Positions 23,400 through 33,900 of a stretch of DNA of 64,000 nt are shown here, piece after piece (positions within the stretch are counted from its first letter, which is position 1; every line of letters starts with the position of its first letter). The position numbers were made by a program, and so were the translations under genes. The stretch comes from Symbiodinium natans (lineage: Eukaryota; Sar; Dinophyceae; Suessiales; Symbiodiniaceae). Under the pieces are notes generated by a model, which had not been told where the DNA came from, ran no database searches, and worked only from the letters and a program-made list of their open reading frames with translations. Location: positions 26,581 to 90,580 of the forward strand of contig CAJNDS010002322.1 of NCBI GenBank assembly GCA_905221605.1. Reading direction: 5' to 3'.

Positions 23400-23515
23400 G
23401 ACTTAGGTTCCCAGGCCCAGGCTCCTAGGCTCCAAGGCTCCCAGGCTCCCAGGCACCCAGGCACCCAGGCTCCCAGGCTCCTAGGCTCCCAGGCTCCCAG
23501 GTTCCCAGGCTTAGT
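23400..23515. repeat. GGCTCCCA octamer array
   Basis: About 14 tandem units of GGCTCCCA with variants (GGCACCCA, GGCTCCTA, GGTTCCCA) immediately 3' of the gene ending at 23347. This is the longest array of the family in the window. Confidence 0.9.
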
Positions 23516-23569
23516 TCTTAGTAGGATCCTGCAATCGTACGCATCCATTGTGCTGGTAGTCTTGGAGTC

Positions 23570-24010
23570 CTAGGCATTTTGGCCTGCAATCGTCAAGCAG
23601 CCTGCCAGAAATTCAACAATAATTGCAGCCGTGTGCTGCGGGCCCTCGATTGCCCGGGCCCGCCCGACAGTGACGCAGAACAGGTCCTGTCCGTGCACGC
23701 AGCAAGAGACCTGAGAGCACGCCTGTGCGCTGCAAAGAGCATCCCTTAGCCTTAAATACCCAAGCCTGCTGCAGCATTGCATTCTTTCCAGTGACATCTC
23801 ATTGCTGCTGACTGCATGCAGGTGGTCTTCCTGGACTCTGGCAGCAATCTGCTGAAGCGCTTTCTTTGGTGGAGTGCCTGGGAATGCACAGCCTTCAGTC
23901 GATCGGGGGTCGTTCATGAGGGGCGGGCTAAAGGGCTTTAGTTTAGGGGTTGAAGATGGCGGGGTCAAGAGTTGCCGTTTGTGTTGCGTGGCATTGTGGC
24001 TGAAAACCAA
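23570..24010 (-). CDS. Hypothetical ORF, 146 codons
   Basis: A minus-strand frame containing HNATQHKRQLLTPPSSTP, then KKALQQIAARVQEDHLHAVS, then CCVHGQDLFCVTVGRARAIE. The middle third looks protein-like, but the plus strand also offers VFLDSGSNLLKRFLWWSAW after a TGCATGCAG acceptor at about 23821. Only one of the two is likely real and I cannot decide which. Confidence 0.25.
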   Translation of the reverse strand: MVFSHNATQHKRQLLTPPSSTPKLKPFSPPLMNDPRSTEGCAFPGTPPKKALQQIAARVQEDHLHAVSSNEMSLERMQCCSRLGYLRLRDALCSAQACSQVSCCVHGQDLFCVTVGRARAIEGPQHTAAIIVEFLAGCLTIAGQNA

Positions 24011-25200
24011 ACCTCTGAGCCCCCCAGGTTTGTGACCCTTGGTCGGTGATTGGGCGCCCTTGGCTGCTCTACTTTACTTGCGCGAGGCAAGCAAGGGTAA
24101 CTGGGGGGCGTCCAAGGGTGAGCCTGGGGGTTGCCCCTTCTTCTCGTACTCGCATATTCTGGCACGGTGCATGTAATACTGGGCCCTTAAATCCTAAACC
24201 CTAAAACCTACCAGGGAGGGGATTTTGGGATGTTGGGGGAAATCCCTCACATGCTTGTAGGGAGAGACGGCGGGTTGAGAGGCTGAGGTTGTACAGGGCT
24301 CACTGTAGGGTTGAGGACTAAGCAGTTCGAGGGGTTTAGGGTTTGGGGTTTAGGGTCTAGGGGACTTTGGGGGCTTGAAAGTACAGCTATAACTGGTACT
24401 GGGGTTATAAGTACCCTCCCTAAACCCCAAACCCCCCACCCGAAACCCTAAACCCTAAACCCTAAACTTACAAGTAAGAGGTTCTTTTGTGCGGAAAGGT
24501 GTTGGGTTGCTGTGAGCCGCGCAGGTCCCAGCTGCGCTGTGTGGTGGCACCGACTTCATCGTTCAGGACAGACTGAGTAGGGGTTTGTAAGGCTATTTCG
24601 GGGTTTAGGGTTTTACTGCTTAAGGGCTTTAGGGCTTTGGGCTTTAGGGTTTTAGGGCTATAGGTTTTTAGGGCTTTGGGGCTCTGGGCAATAGGTTTTA
24701 GGGCTTCAGTCAGGGGTTTCGTAGGGGTTTTGGTCTGAAGGTTTTAAATATAAGGCTTTTAATAATCGGTTTAGAGGTTTAGGGTTTTGGTGCGTCAGGG
24801 GTTTAGGGCTTGAGGGTTTTCCAGGACGTGCCAACCAGAACCAGGTCAATAGGAGATCTCCCATTGACATATTATTGCTTTATAGAACCCTAAACCCTAA
24901 ACCCTAGACCCTAAATTCCCACCCGGCCTGCTTAGGCCGTACCCACCCTATACTAGGGTGCCTGGACCCAGAAGATACCCGGCAGCGATGAACACCTTTA
25001 CTGGATGGACAATGGGTGGAGCCATTGGAGAGTGGTCGAATTCAGCCCCTCGGGCTGAGCCTTGCTTTAGGACCACTTACGTGGTGCCTTATATTTACAA
25101 AGGGAACCCCAGGATCCTCCTCTTGATGAGAATACCCTAAAGCCTGGGCCGGAATCCTTCGGTGGACGTTTCCCTGGGGGGGTACCCCCCAGAGCCTAAA
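24010..25200. other. Unique DNA with sparse telomeric heptamers
   Basis: Short CCCTAAA or TTTAGGG runs at 24185-24205, 24325-24360, 24440-24470, 24600-24670 and 24885-24915. Nothing else was recognised. The short frame at 24958-25140 lacks support. Confidence 0.6.
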
Positions 25201-25217
25201 AACGGATTTTTTTGGCC

Positions 25218-25218
25218 C

Positions 25219-25250
<32 letters not shown>

Positions 25251-25605
25251 ACCCCCCACCCACCACCCACCCCCCAAACCCCCTCCCCCCCCCCCCCACC
25301 ACCCACCACCCCCCCACACCCCACCCACACCACCCCCCACCCCCTCCCCCCCCACACCCCCCCCCCCACCCCCCCCCGCCCCCCCAAACCCCCCCCCCCC
25401 CACCACCACCCCACCCCACCACAACCCCCCCCCCCCCCCCACCACCCCCCACCCACCCCCCCACCACACCCCCCTCCCCCACCCTCCACCCAACCCCCCC
25501 CCCCCCCCCCCACCCCAACCCCCACCCCCACTGGCCACCCCCCCTGGCCCCCCCCCGGCCATGGGCACCCCCCACCCCTGGCACCCCCTGGCCCCCCCCC
25601 CCCGG
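25218..25605. repeat. C-rich strand-asymmetric low-complexity tract
   Basis: Almost only C and A on the plus strand with long C runs, hence G-rich on the minus strand with many potential G-quadruplex motifs. Proline/histidine-rich (plus) and glycine/tryptophan-rich (minus) frames up to 188 codons are composition artefacts. Confidence 0.95.
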
Positions 25606-25996
25606 CACACTCTGTGGCCTTCGTTGGCCTCAACCCTTTTGCCCCGCCTGGCCACCTGACACCCCCGGGCCCTCCCTCTGGGGGGCGGGGATGTTTGGTT
25701 TCATGGAGATTTGAATCGTTTTGCATGGTGGGAATTGAGGGCGACAGCCCTAAACCCTAAAAGGTAGTGGTTTGGGTGGTGGCCTGTGAAAGCTCACAGC
25801 GGGTGGGGAGAAAGAACCCAGCACCAATGAAATTGTTGGATTACATTGAAAACAGATGCCTTCGCGTGACATGCCGCCCCCCCACACCCCCTGGGTGTGT
25901 AGGGGCGCCATTTACACATGGTACTTACTGCCGCTGCGCGGCGAGACGCCCTAAACCCTAAACCCTAAACCCAAAACCCTAAACCCTAAACCCAAA

Positions 25997-26270
25997 ACCG
26001 GTAACCCTAAACCCTAACCCCTTAAACCCTAAACCCCTAAACCCTAGACCCTAAACCCTAAACCCTAAACCCTAAACCTTAAACCCTAAACCCTACTAAA
26101 GGTCGGGCCGATCGGGTCAACATACTAAACCCCAAACCCTAAACCCTAAACCCTAAACCGGTAAGCCTAAACCCTAACCCCTTAAACCCTAAACCCCTAA
26201 ACCCTAGACCCTAAACCCTAAACCTTAAACCCTAAACCCTACTAAAGGTCGGGCCGATCGGGTCAACATA
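25997..26270. repeat. Tandem duplication of telomeric plus unique sequence
   Basis: 25997-26124 and 26157-26270 share the same order of CCCTAAA variants followed by TACTAAAGGTCGGGCCGATC and GGGTCAACATA. The second copy is slightly shorter by telomeric units. It lies directly upstream of the coding-like block at 26309. Confidence 0.8.
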
Positions 26271-26308
26271 TGAACTAAGACTGGGCCCCGCCTCTGCCAT
26301 CGACGCAG

Positions 26309-26495
26309 GGCTAGCCCACATGTGCACATTTCAACGTCCGGCGACCTCGTCTGCTCCGGTCGCAACACCGGCCTGCCATACGACGAGAACCATTGCGACG
26401 ACTTGGCCAAGAACTGTGGGTGCGTCTGGAAGACTGGCCATTGCATCTGCGCCAATGCATTCAGTGGCCTGGTGACGACTGTTGCCAGCTTGTCA
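26309..26495 (+). CDS. Cysteine-rich coding-like exon
   Basis: Acceptor CATCGACGCAG ends at 26308. The open frame includes SGDLVCSGRNTGLPYDENHC, then CGCVWKTGHCICANAFSGL. Spaced cysteines suggest a disulfide-bonded extracellular segment (inference). It runs into octamer repeats at 26496-26527, which may mark the exon end. Family not recognised. Confidence 0.5.
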
Positions 26496-26529
26496 GGCTC
26501 CCAGGCTCCTGGGCTTCTAGGCTCCATGG

Positions 26530-27640
26530 GCCTTAACCCTATCCAACCCTAAAGCCCTAAAGCACTAAAGCCCTTAAACCCTAAACACCTAAACCCCTAA
26601 ACGCTTTAGCCCAAAAATCATCAAAGCCCAGCCCTATAACCCTAAAAGCCTATAACCCTAAAACCCTAAACCCCTCAAGCCCGAAATTAGCCCTAAAGCC
26701 CTAAAGACTTGAGCTCAACCCTAAAACCCCTAGAGCCCTAAACCCCTTAAGCCCTGTGACCCTAAGGCCTGAACCCCTCGAGCCCCTAAAATCCCTCAAG
26801 CCCATTGCAGGAGCTTCCCTTCATCCGCGGAACAGCCGCTCGGAGGGCGCGGAACCGGCGCTCGGAGGGTTGGGGGTTTAGGGGGCTTCGGGCTTTAGGC
26901 GGGTTTTAGGGTCTGCGGGTTGCAATGAAGGGTTTTAGGGGTTTAGGGGCTTGCACTGTACTGTCCAAAATCGCAGGGGTCTGAGGTATTGTCAGAGGGA
27001 AGTTACATCGACGGAGTCACAAACCAGGAGCCGGACTGTGACTTCAAAGGTGATCCTAATAGCATTGACACACGGGTCTTGAAGTTTGGTAGGAGGGTGA
27101 GGCCAAGCACCGGAAACAGACCCCATATCCAAGAAGCATCGGCTCAGTCGGTCTAGGGTTTAGGGTGTAGGGCTTAGGGCACTAAAACCCTACAACGCCA
27201 GAGCCCTAAACCACTTAACCCCTAAAGCCTTGAACCCCGAAAGCACTCAATTTAAAGCACTAAAGCCTTGAAACCCTGAAGCCCTAAAACCCTCGAGCCC
27301 TCAGCCCTAAACGTACACCCTAAAACCCTAGAGCCCCAAACCCCTCCACTTCTACAGCACTGAAACCCTAAAGCCCTGAAGAAACACTACAAGTCTAACA
27401 CCCCAGAGCCCTAGGGCGGCAAAAAAACCGAAACCTAAAACGGTTAAGGTTTTAGGTTTTATATAGCCTAAACCCCTAAACCCCTGGAGCTTTAAACCTC
27501 CAAAGCCCTAATAAACCCTAAATTAAGCGCCAAAACCCTAAACCCCTGAAATCCTTAAAGCCTTAGAACTTCGAACCCTAAACCCCTAAAACACCTAAAA
27601 TCCCTAAAGCCCTGAACCCTAAACTCTAAAGCCTTCAAGA
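26530..27640. other. Degenerate CCCTAAAG-type repeats
   Basis: Long stretches of irregular CCCTAAA/GCCCTAAA/CCTAAAGC units (26530-26810, 27160-27640) with about 350 bp of unique DNA around 26810-27155. No gene supported. Confidence 0.65.
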
Positions 27641-27650
27641 ACTCGCAAAC

Positions 27651-27852
27651 CATTCCGAGGGTCCATAGATGCGCATACTTCCTCTTCGGCAGGCGCAGTC
27701 CATCTCTTCAAGCTTCCCGTCCGCCACGCTGCGGCGGCACCCACTTGGTCTGAAGGTCTCGGACGTGCAGGCGCGTTGAAGGCTCCAGGATGTCGCAAAT
27801 CAACCTGGTAGTCAGAGTTCGAGTTAGATGCAGCCGACATGATTCCAGACAC
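27651..27852 (-). CDS. Coding-like exon, minus strand
   Basis: Starts at MSGIMSAASNSNSDYQVDLR and contains WRTGSLKRWTAPAEEEVCAS, then MDPRN before GTTTGCGAG, a plausible donor in this orientation. Telomeric G-strand repeats follow on the minus strand. Probably a first exon. Function unknown. Confidence 0.45.
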
Positions 27853-27859
27853 TTGGGGT

Positions 27860-28350
27860 TTTAATAATTAGTGCTTTAGGGATATTCGGGTTGTAGGGGC
27901 TCCGGGTTTTGGGGTTTTAGGGGTTTAGGGGTCTAGGGGTCTAGGGGTTTAGGTTTTAGGCTTTGGGGGTTAGGGCTTTGTGTGACCTTCACAACGGTAG
28001 TACCGGGTTCATTCTTGTCCACATTCCAGGGGTTTACGGAACCCTCAAATGCATGCTAGGCAGGCTTGGTTGCTGTGCCTGCCCTGATCGTGGCATCCAA
28101 GGGTAATCCAGAGCACTCCAAGCCTCAGACTCAGAAATGCAGGCCAATCGCAGTTTGACTAAAGCCCTTTGGAGCTTGCCACCTAACTTCCAAAACGGGT
28201 TTAGGGTTACATATAGCCTGAAGCCCTAAACCCCTGGATCCCTAAATCCCCAAAGCCCTAAAACCCTAATTAAGCATCAAAAACCTAAACCCCTAAACGC
28301 CTAAATCCCGAAAACCCTGCGCCCTAAACAAGTTCCCAGGTTCCTACGCT
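27860..28350. other. Unique DNA and short heptamer runs
   Basis: TTTAGGGG-type run at 27915-27965 and CCCTAAA-type at 28215-28330. Nothing else identified. Confidence 0.5.
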
Positions 28351-28356
28351 GAGGGG

Positions 28357-28605
28357 TTAAGACGCTGCTTGGTCAGGCGCAGACGCCTGGCTCCCGAGTT
28401 CGTCGAGCAGCGAGGAGAGGCAACCATGCGTCAACGTAGTTGATGCGACAGCTTCCCAGCCTCTAATGCTCAGGGGTTCCACCGCTATTAATAAATTCGG
28501 ACCCGAGTCCACAGCCTTGGGGCCTTCACGAGCCAGAATCGTAAATGAGGACGTGCACGTGGTTAATTTAAGTTTTCCAGGACCTACACAGCTTTCAAAA
28601 GACAT
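28357..28605 (-). CDS. Hypothetical ORF, 82 codons
   Basis: Encodes MSFESCVGPGKLKLTTCTSS and later GWEAVASTTLTHGCLSSLLD. It looks better than random but has no domain and no neighbouring exon identified. Confidence 0.25.
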   Translation of the reverse strand: MSFESCVGPGKLKLTTCTSSFTILAREGPKAVDSGPNLLIAVEPLSIRGWEAVASTTLTHGCLSSLLDELGSQASAPDQAAS

Positions 28606-28716
28606 CCGAAGTGAAATTTGTTATTTTGAAGCCTGATGCCAGGCTTCAAATAAATGCTGTACCAGTCGAAGCATAATAGAAACCTGCGAATGTTCCCTTG
28701 ACAAGGCTTCGGTCAA

Positions 28717-28916
28717 GTGCAGATGTTCTGCTTGCGGGGTGCTGTCTTGGCGTCCAGAGTCGTTCAGATAACAGGCAAAGATACAGGCTTTCGGGTTGTC
28801 ACGCCTGTTCGCAAGGCCGGCTGGAATTCCTCCTTTCTGGCCACAAATCTTGAACTCAAGGAAGTGCCATCGTGTAGCATGTTGCTATTCTGCAATAAGA
28901 GTCATCTTGCAGAATA
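28717..28916 (+). CDS. Hypothetical ORF upstream of the methyltransferase
   Basis: MQMFCLRGAVLASRVVQITG then KDTGFRVVTPVRKAGWNSSF. It ends at TAG shortly before octamer repeats at 28931-28985. It could be a 5' exon of the methyltransferase transcript or unrelated. Confidence 0.25.
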
Positions 28917-29015
28917 GCGTTGCCGCAGTGACTAGGCTCCCAGGCTCCCAGGCTTCCAGGCTCCAAGGCTCCAGGGCCCAGGCTCAGTAGGAGCTTCTAG
29001 TCACTGCTGCCCAGC

Positions 29016-30596
29016 ATGATTCCAGACAATGTCAGGGCGTGGCTGGATGGTTGGGGATCGCGCCTGCAGCGTGCCATTGAAACTGGTGTAACTGCTACGC
29101 ACAGGCAGTTTGGACTCCAGAGGCGGAAGCTCCCACAGAGATTGTTGGTGGGAACTGATTGCAGTGGCATTGATGCGCCAATTCATGGCCTTAGGGAGCT
29201 TTGCATCCCGCACCAGCACTTATTCGGCAGCGAGGTGGCTGCTGGCCCTCGGTCTGTTATCGAGGCCAACACAAAGCCTTCGCAGGCACTGTTCCAGAGT
29301 GTCCTGGATGGTGACACTGCGCCCTTTGTTCACTTGTACGTTGCAGGCTTTAGCTGCAAACCGTTTAGCCTCCTGCACCACGAGACAAAGCTGCTTGAAG
29401 AGGACCAGGCCAAGATTTTCTATGCCGTCGTAGCACGGATTGAGCAGGTACGGCCTGCGTGCTTCGTGCTTGAGAATGTGACTGGCATCAAGCGTGTGTC
29501 AGCAGAGGTTCTCCGTGTTCTGAGGTCCGTTGGCTATCAGGTCGAGATGCTTTTGATGAATCCGGCTGAGCTAGGAGAACCTATCCAGAGGCCCAGGTAC
29601 TATTTCATCGCAGTCCGACAAGATGTGAGTCTCATCTCACCACAGAAGTTGTTGTCCTGGCTAAGTGCGGCCTGGGCCTCGGTGAAAGAAGCAGCTGCGC
29701 CAGGAAGCGCAGCCCCCCTTTTGGAGAGATTGCTGCCGGCGAGCCACCATGCTGTGGCACGTTACCAAGCGGCCCGCAAGCGCCAGTGGCTCAAAGCTTC
29801 TGAGGCTGGGTTCCCAGGCTCCCAGGCTGCAAAGTGGCAGGAGGTGCACAAGCAGAGCAGGGACTCACTGCAGGCGTGCAAGCCTGCCGCAGAGAGCAGC
29901 AGTCCCTGCACGGCAGACGCCTTGTTCCTGCATCTACCGCGTCAGCGCGATGCATGGGACCTTCTTTGCAGGCAGCATGATGGCAGCCATGCCCTGGCGG
30001 CGGATCTTTCCCAGAGTCTCACTCGATGCGGAGTGCGGACGGATGGTTCCTTGCCAACCATAACACCTGGAGGAATACTGGCGGCTGCTGAAGCCAAAAG
30101 AGTCATTGCCCCTCTGGAAAAGATTTTGCTTCATGCGTTTCCCATCCATCGAATGATCTTTCCTAGCAGTCTGAGGGACGCGGAGCTGGCCAGCATGGGT
30201 GGCAATACTATGCATGTCCAGATTGTGGGGATTGCCATGATGTTTGCAGTTTCCCTTGTGGACTGGACCAAGCCGGTAGCTTCCACGTCCGTGGCTTCGG
30301 CTGCGCTAGGTCGAGGCAGAGGCCAGAGATTGCGCCAGCGTCTCAGCCAAGCTGCAAGGGCTCCGAGGCTGAGGCTCGCGGGTTCCCCGGCTGCAGATCC
30401 CGTTGCGACAGCCCTGGCAATGCGTTGGCAGAGCAGAGTGAGGCCATGCGCTGGTCGGCAAAAGAGGAGCCCAAGGAAGACCACCAAGCAGAGATGCCGG
30501 AAGAGAGCTTCCCCGGCTCAACTGTTGGTGTCGCGACTTGCTGCTCGCTGGGCTTCTGGTCCTGCTGCGGGCAGGGTGAAGGGCAGAAATTCGTAA
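29016..30596 (+). CDS. C5 cytosine DNA methyltransferase
   Basis: 526 codons in a single exon. The ATG follows CTGCTGCCCAG, a possible acceptor. It transfers methyl from S-adenosylmethionine to cytosine C5 in DNA. Motif I (TDCSGIDAP) is at residues 47-55, motif IV (GFSCKPFS) at 111-118 with the probable nucleophile Cys114, motif VI (ENV) at 153-155, motif VIII (QRPRYYF) at 191-197 and motif X (GGNTMHVQIVG) near 395-405. Motif order is canonical, so an intact fold is likely. Motif IV is odd: Ser-Cys-Lys replaces the usual Pro-Cys-Gln. The target-recognition region between VIII and X contains an octamer-derived GFPGSQAAK near residue 266. The C-terminal 100 residues are Arg/Lys-rich. No BAH, CXXC, PHD or helicase domain is visible. 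Dinoflagellate retrotransposons that carry such genes have been reported, so a mobile origin is possible. Confidence 0.85.
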   Translation: MIPDNVRAWLDGWGSRLQRAIETGVTATHRQFGLQRRKLPQRLLVGTDCSGIDAPIHGLRELCIPHQHLFGSEVAAGPRSVIEANTKPSQALFQSVLDGDTAPFVHLYVAGFSCKPFSLLHHETKLLEEDQAKIFYAVVARIEQVRPACFVLENVTGIKRVSAEVLRVLRSVGYQVEMLLMNPAELGEPIQRPRYYFIAVRQDVSLISPQKLLSWLSAAWASVKEAAAPGSAAPLLERLLPASHHAVARYQAARKRQWLKASEAGFPGSQAAKWQEVHKQSRDSLQACKPAAESSSPCTADALFLHLPRQRDAWDLLCRQHDGSHALAADLSQSLTRCGVRTDGSLPTITPGGILAAAEAKRVIAPLEKILLHAFPIHRMIFPSSLRDAELASMGGNTMHVQIVGIAMMFAVSLVDWTKPVASTSVASAALGRGRGQRLRQRLSQAARAPRLRLAGSPAADPVATALAMRWQSRVRPCAGRQKRSPRKTTKQRCRKRASPAQLLVSRLAARWASGPAAGRVKGRNS

Positions 30597-30599
30597 TCT

Positions 30600-31017
30600 T
30601 GTCTGCTACACAAATTTGAAGCATGCGTTAATTAGGAGGTCATAGCTTGAAGTGAGGAGTCCAGTTGTTTCATCAAGGCTCAGGGACCGAGTGCAACATT
30701 CGGGCACCTGCTGTCGACTGCTACTTCATTGGCAGATTTCTGGCAGAAAACACTGTCCGAAGTGCGTGCAGAGTGTCTCGGCCACGTTGCGCAGTCTTCC
30801 TATTGCACATGATTGTTGCCCTCCCTACCGCTGCGGCAGGCTTGCGTGGCTGGAGGCAAGATGTCTTGCTGCGCAGTGCTTTAGATTGATTGGCAGGCCG
30901 GTCCCAAGGTGCGCTGTTGTGTTCGGCAGACTCTTCCTTCGCTCTGTCAGCCAGCTGGCTCCCAGGCTCCCAGGCTCCCAGGCTCTAGAGGCTTCAGGCA
31001 CAGGGTAGTTGCTACGC
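30600..31017. other. Intergenic or intronic DNA with an octamer array
   Basis: Contains GGCTCCCA repeats at 30957-30986, about 30 bp before the ATG at 31018. Two short frames over 30652-31008 have no coherent sequence. The tract may hold a terminator or promoter, but none is recognisable. Confidence 0.4.
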
Positions 31018-31340
31018 ATGGCAGATGCGGTCAGCAGCAAGACGCTTCAGGGTCTCGCCGCTAGGTTCGGGCTGCGCGCCGGCCGGAGCGGCCAGCAAGT
31101 GCTGAGAGCCACTTCCAAGACTAAGAAGAGGACGCCTGCCTCACAACGGCCGGAACCTGCCGCTCCAAAGACAAAGAAGCCCCGGCTGGACTCCGGCCAA
31201 ACGCAGGATGGCGAGGAAGAGGACGGCAAGTGTGGCGACATTGGTCTTGTGACTGAGGGCGACGCAGAGCATTTAGCACGCCACCGTGGTGACAAGAAAT
31301 GCGACACGTGCAGCCGCTGCAAGCTGCTTGGCATGGCTGG
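31018..31340 (+). CDS. First exon of a multi-exon gene 3' of the methyltransferase
   Basis: ATG at 31018: MADAVSSKTLQGLAARFGLR, then a Lys/Pro-rich stretch resembling a nuclear localisation signal (SKTKKRTPASQRPEPAAPKT), an acidic GEEEDGK patch and CDTCSRCKLLG, which could bind zinc. The downstream frame to 31530 becomes Phe/Leu-rich and looks intronic, so the exon probably ends near 31340. Confidence 0.5.
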
Positions 31341-31989
31341 GCTGTATTCTCTCCAGTTCGGTCTCTTTCCGTTTCTTTGCCTATCTAATTGTTTTTTTTC
31401 TGGGGCTGCTTTTCTCCTGTGTCTCTCCGTATCTCCGTTTCTGCCAATAAAGCTTTGGAGTCTCGTCTTCCTCTCGTGGCATAGAAGCGCATGCCCTTTT
31501 GCCCTTTTTGAGGACACGCGCTACTTGTAGCTGGTGCGCACGTAGGTCTGCGCAGGCATCCTAGACGCGCCTGTATCAGGTTCTTGCGCTTCCAGGAGAT
31601 CTGGAGCAAAGCCGGGAGTATCAGCCACACTTCCTGGGGCAAGCAGCAGAGGACTGTCTGGCTCGGGCAGAGGCCCGCTCGCAGAGGTGGAGACTGGGGC
31701 ATCGGTTGTCACTTTTGCGCACATTTGATGCACATCCTAGCGCAGAATCCAGCAGAGCGACGCAGGTTGCCGCCCGGCTACTTCTGAATTTAAATTTGAT
31801 TGAGGCTTTTAACGTTAATTGGCTTGGCGCATCAAGCACTAGATACGACCGTGCCAAGGCTTGGGAGTCGCCTCTCCACCAAGTGGGGAGCCTACGAGAT
31901 CCGATCCAGGACCGCCGTATTATCTCGTCGCACTTGAGGCGCACAGCTCCTGCTGATCTGTGTTGAAACGCCATGCAGGACCGCAATGC

Positions 31990-32270
31990 AGGCGTGCTGC
32001 GTGAAGGCTCACAGCAAGACGTTTGTCCACCAAGTGGCCACGAAGGTTTTCCTGGCTCCTGACACGCCAATCTCACAGTGCTTGCCCTACAGCATCCAGC
32101 ATCAGAACCTATTCTGCGGCAATGTTCCTCAGCCAGCAGACTGGCTGCGTGCGTGGAGGGCATGCCGGGCGGCATCTTCTTTCAAGAAGGCCGTGCGCTT
32201 CTATGCCACGGAGGATTACACGGCTGGCAGGAAGACAAAGCTGGACAGCGTCAGCCTTGCTGCAGCAATG
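31990..32270 (+). CDS. Middle exon of the same gene
   Basis: The acceptor-like GACCGCAATGCAG precedes it. Frame: SKTFVHQVATKVFLAPDTPI, NLFCGNVPQPADWLRAW, FKKAVRFYATEDYTAGRKTK. The segment 32310-32397 in another frame (GRPDCSKCMSFHL) may be a further exon with a CxxC pair. No known family was recognised. Confidence 0.5.
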
Positions 32271-32429
32271 GCAAGCTTCTGGTGCCTTCTGCTTTAACTT
32301 GCGTTTATCGTTGCCAGGGCAGGCCAGACTGCAGCAAGTGCATGAGCTTTCATCTAAGGTCTGAAGAACATGATTCTGGTGATGCACTGGGCTGTTAAGA
32401 GTCTTCGAAAGGAACGTCTCTCGCAGGCT

Positions 32430-33270
32430 ACAAGCATCAGTTTGTCGGTCGACGACCGCAAGGAGTATCGCCTCGTGCGCTATCGGTGCGATGTGCCGCC
32501 GCCCTCGAGAGAGTCATCCGAAGGCTCCAAAGACTCAATACGGCTCCCAGGCTCCCAGGCTCCCAGGCTCCCTGAATCAACCGATCCGTTGGTCGCCGAT
32601 GGCTTGCTGGGAGTGTGCAGGACAGGTGGCGCTGTGCCTGAGAATACTTTGGAGGAGCACGACGCCGACAAGAGTCAGGTCATGGCGGACAGCATATGCA
32701 CAGTACTCGAGCGGTCCTGTCAGGACCCGGAGGGTCAAGCTGATGAGGAGGCCTTTGCCCGCTTGAAGCTACGCGTGCGGCACTTTGCAGCCGATCAGTG
32801 CGCCTCTGCCACGAAGTGTGGAAAGATTCTGGCCACTGGCGGACAGTTTCCTAACCTGGTATGGGTCAGCCATGATCCCGCTCACCAGGTCAGAATTGCT
32901 TATCAGGACCCTCTTCACGCCATGCCAGAGTTCCAAGAGCAATGGGAACGCCTGTTTGCTCCCGGTAAAGGCAAGCACGCGCTCATCCCGGACGTACAGA
33001 ACTCTGAGGTCTGGAAGTCTCGGCTCATGGCGGCGCAGCAGGCAGTTCTGAAGCAGCACGGCTCACAGGCTGGTCTCGAGAAGGCAATTCGTGCCTTTTC
33101 CTTTTCGCAACCTCGGTTTGACTCCTCTGCGACGCCAATGCTGAAGTACCTCTGCTTGATTCGCGCGATGGCAATCTTGTGTGCCATGCAGGCTGCTGAT
33201 GAGTCTTGCCGTTGCGCTTATATGGAGCGTTTTGTCGGGCTGACGTGGGTTTTGAATTGCGGTGCTGTAG
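32430..33270 (+). CDS. Large exon, possibly transposase-like
   Basis: About 280 codons. It starts near SISLSVDDRKEYRLVRYRCD, has an octamer-derived insert LPGSQAPRLP at 32540-32575, then AFARLKLRVRHFAADQCASA, FPNLVWVSHDPAHQVRIAY and QNSEVWKSRLMAAQQAVLKQ. Spaced acidic residues in a DD...DPAHQ arrangement recall RNase H-like transposases, and similar unnamed proteins are abundant in dinoflagellate genomes. This is a resemblance, not a family assignment. The exon would end near 33258 before a short intron to 33303. Confidence 0.5.
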
Positions 33271-33303
33271 TTAGTGACTCTAGCGCCGAAACGTAATCTG
33301 TAA

Positions 33304-33900
33304 GGAGCGGAACAAGCCCGAGATTCGTGATCGAGCCGAGCGTGCTCTGCAGAACATGAATGCCCCCGCCCTGATGCGTTGCGGTCTCACTTGCGACTAT
33401 ACGTCTGAGTGCCTGGGTTTCTTGCGTACAAACTTTGACATCGAGGACCCAGATGTAGCCTGCCTGCCAGGTGTGCTAGCAGAGTTTGCAAAGCGACAGC
33501 GGCTTCTTTTTGTGGATGGATATATCCTCTGCGACGGCTCCCAGGTTCCCAGGCTCCCAGGTTCCCTGAACAGCACGCAGCGGTCTGCGACCCAGTTGGT
33601 CTACGAGGAGATCCAGACACCAGAGCCGCGGCTCGTCTGCACTTATCCTTGTTCTGCTTCCTGCAAGTGGCACGTGCACGGCCTGGCCTTAGCGCTTGCA
33701 GTGTTGCTTCGACAGCCCAGGATCTTCTATGGCAAAAGGGTGCACTACCTGTGCACAAAGGCCGGCGTTCAGGAGATCAGGGCCATCATGGGAACTATGT
33801 CGCACGTCGTGGAGGCGACGCTGGAGCGTTTGCAAGTGGATCTGACAAGCGATGAGATCGCAGTGGCTCTGGAGGTCTTCAACATCCCCTTATGGCAGGA
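33304..33900 (+). CDS. Last visible exon, truncated by the gap
   Basis: After TCTGTAAG the frame gives KPEIRDRAERALQNMNAPAL, LGFLRTNFDIEDPDVACLPG, an octamer-derived GSQVPRLPGSLN at 33534-33570, PCSASCKWHVHGLALALAVL and SHVVEATLERLQVDLTSDEI. It continues the previous exon in style and runs into the assembly gap, so the gene is incomplete. Confidence 0.55.

Noticed and set aside
25042-25760. Glycine-rich and proline-rich proteins up to 188 residues
   Set aside because: Produced by the C-rich low-complexity tract on either strand; no domain and no conserved start.
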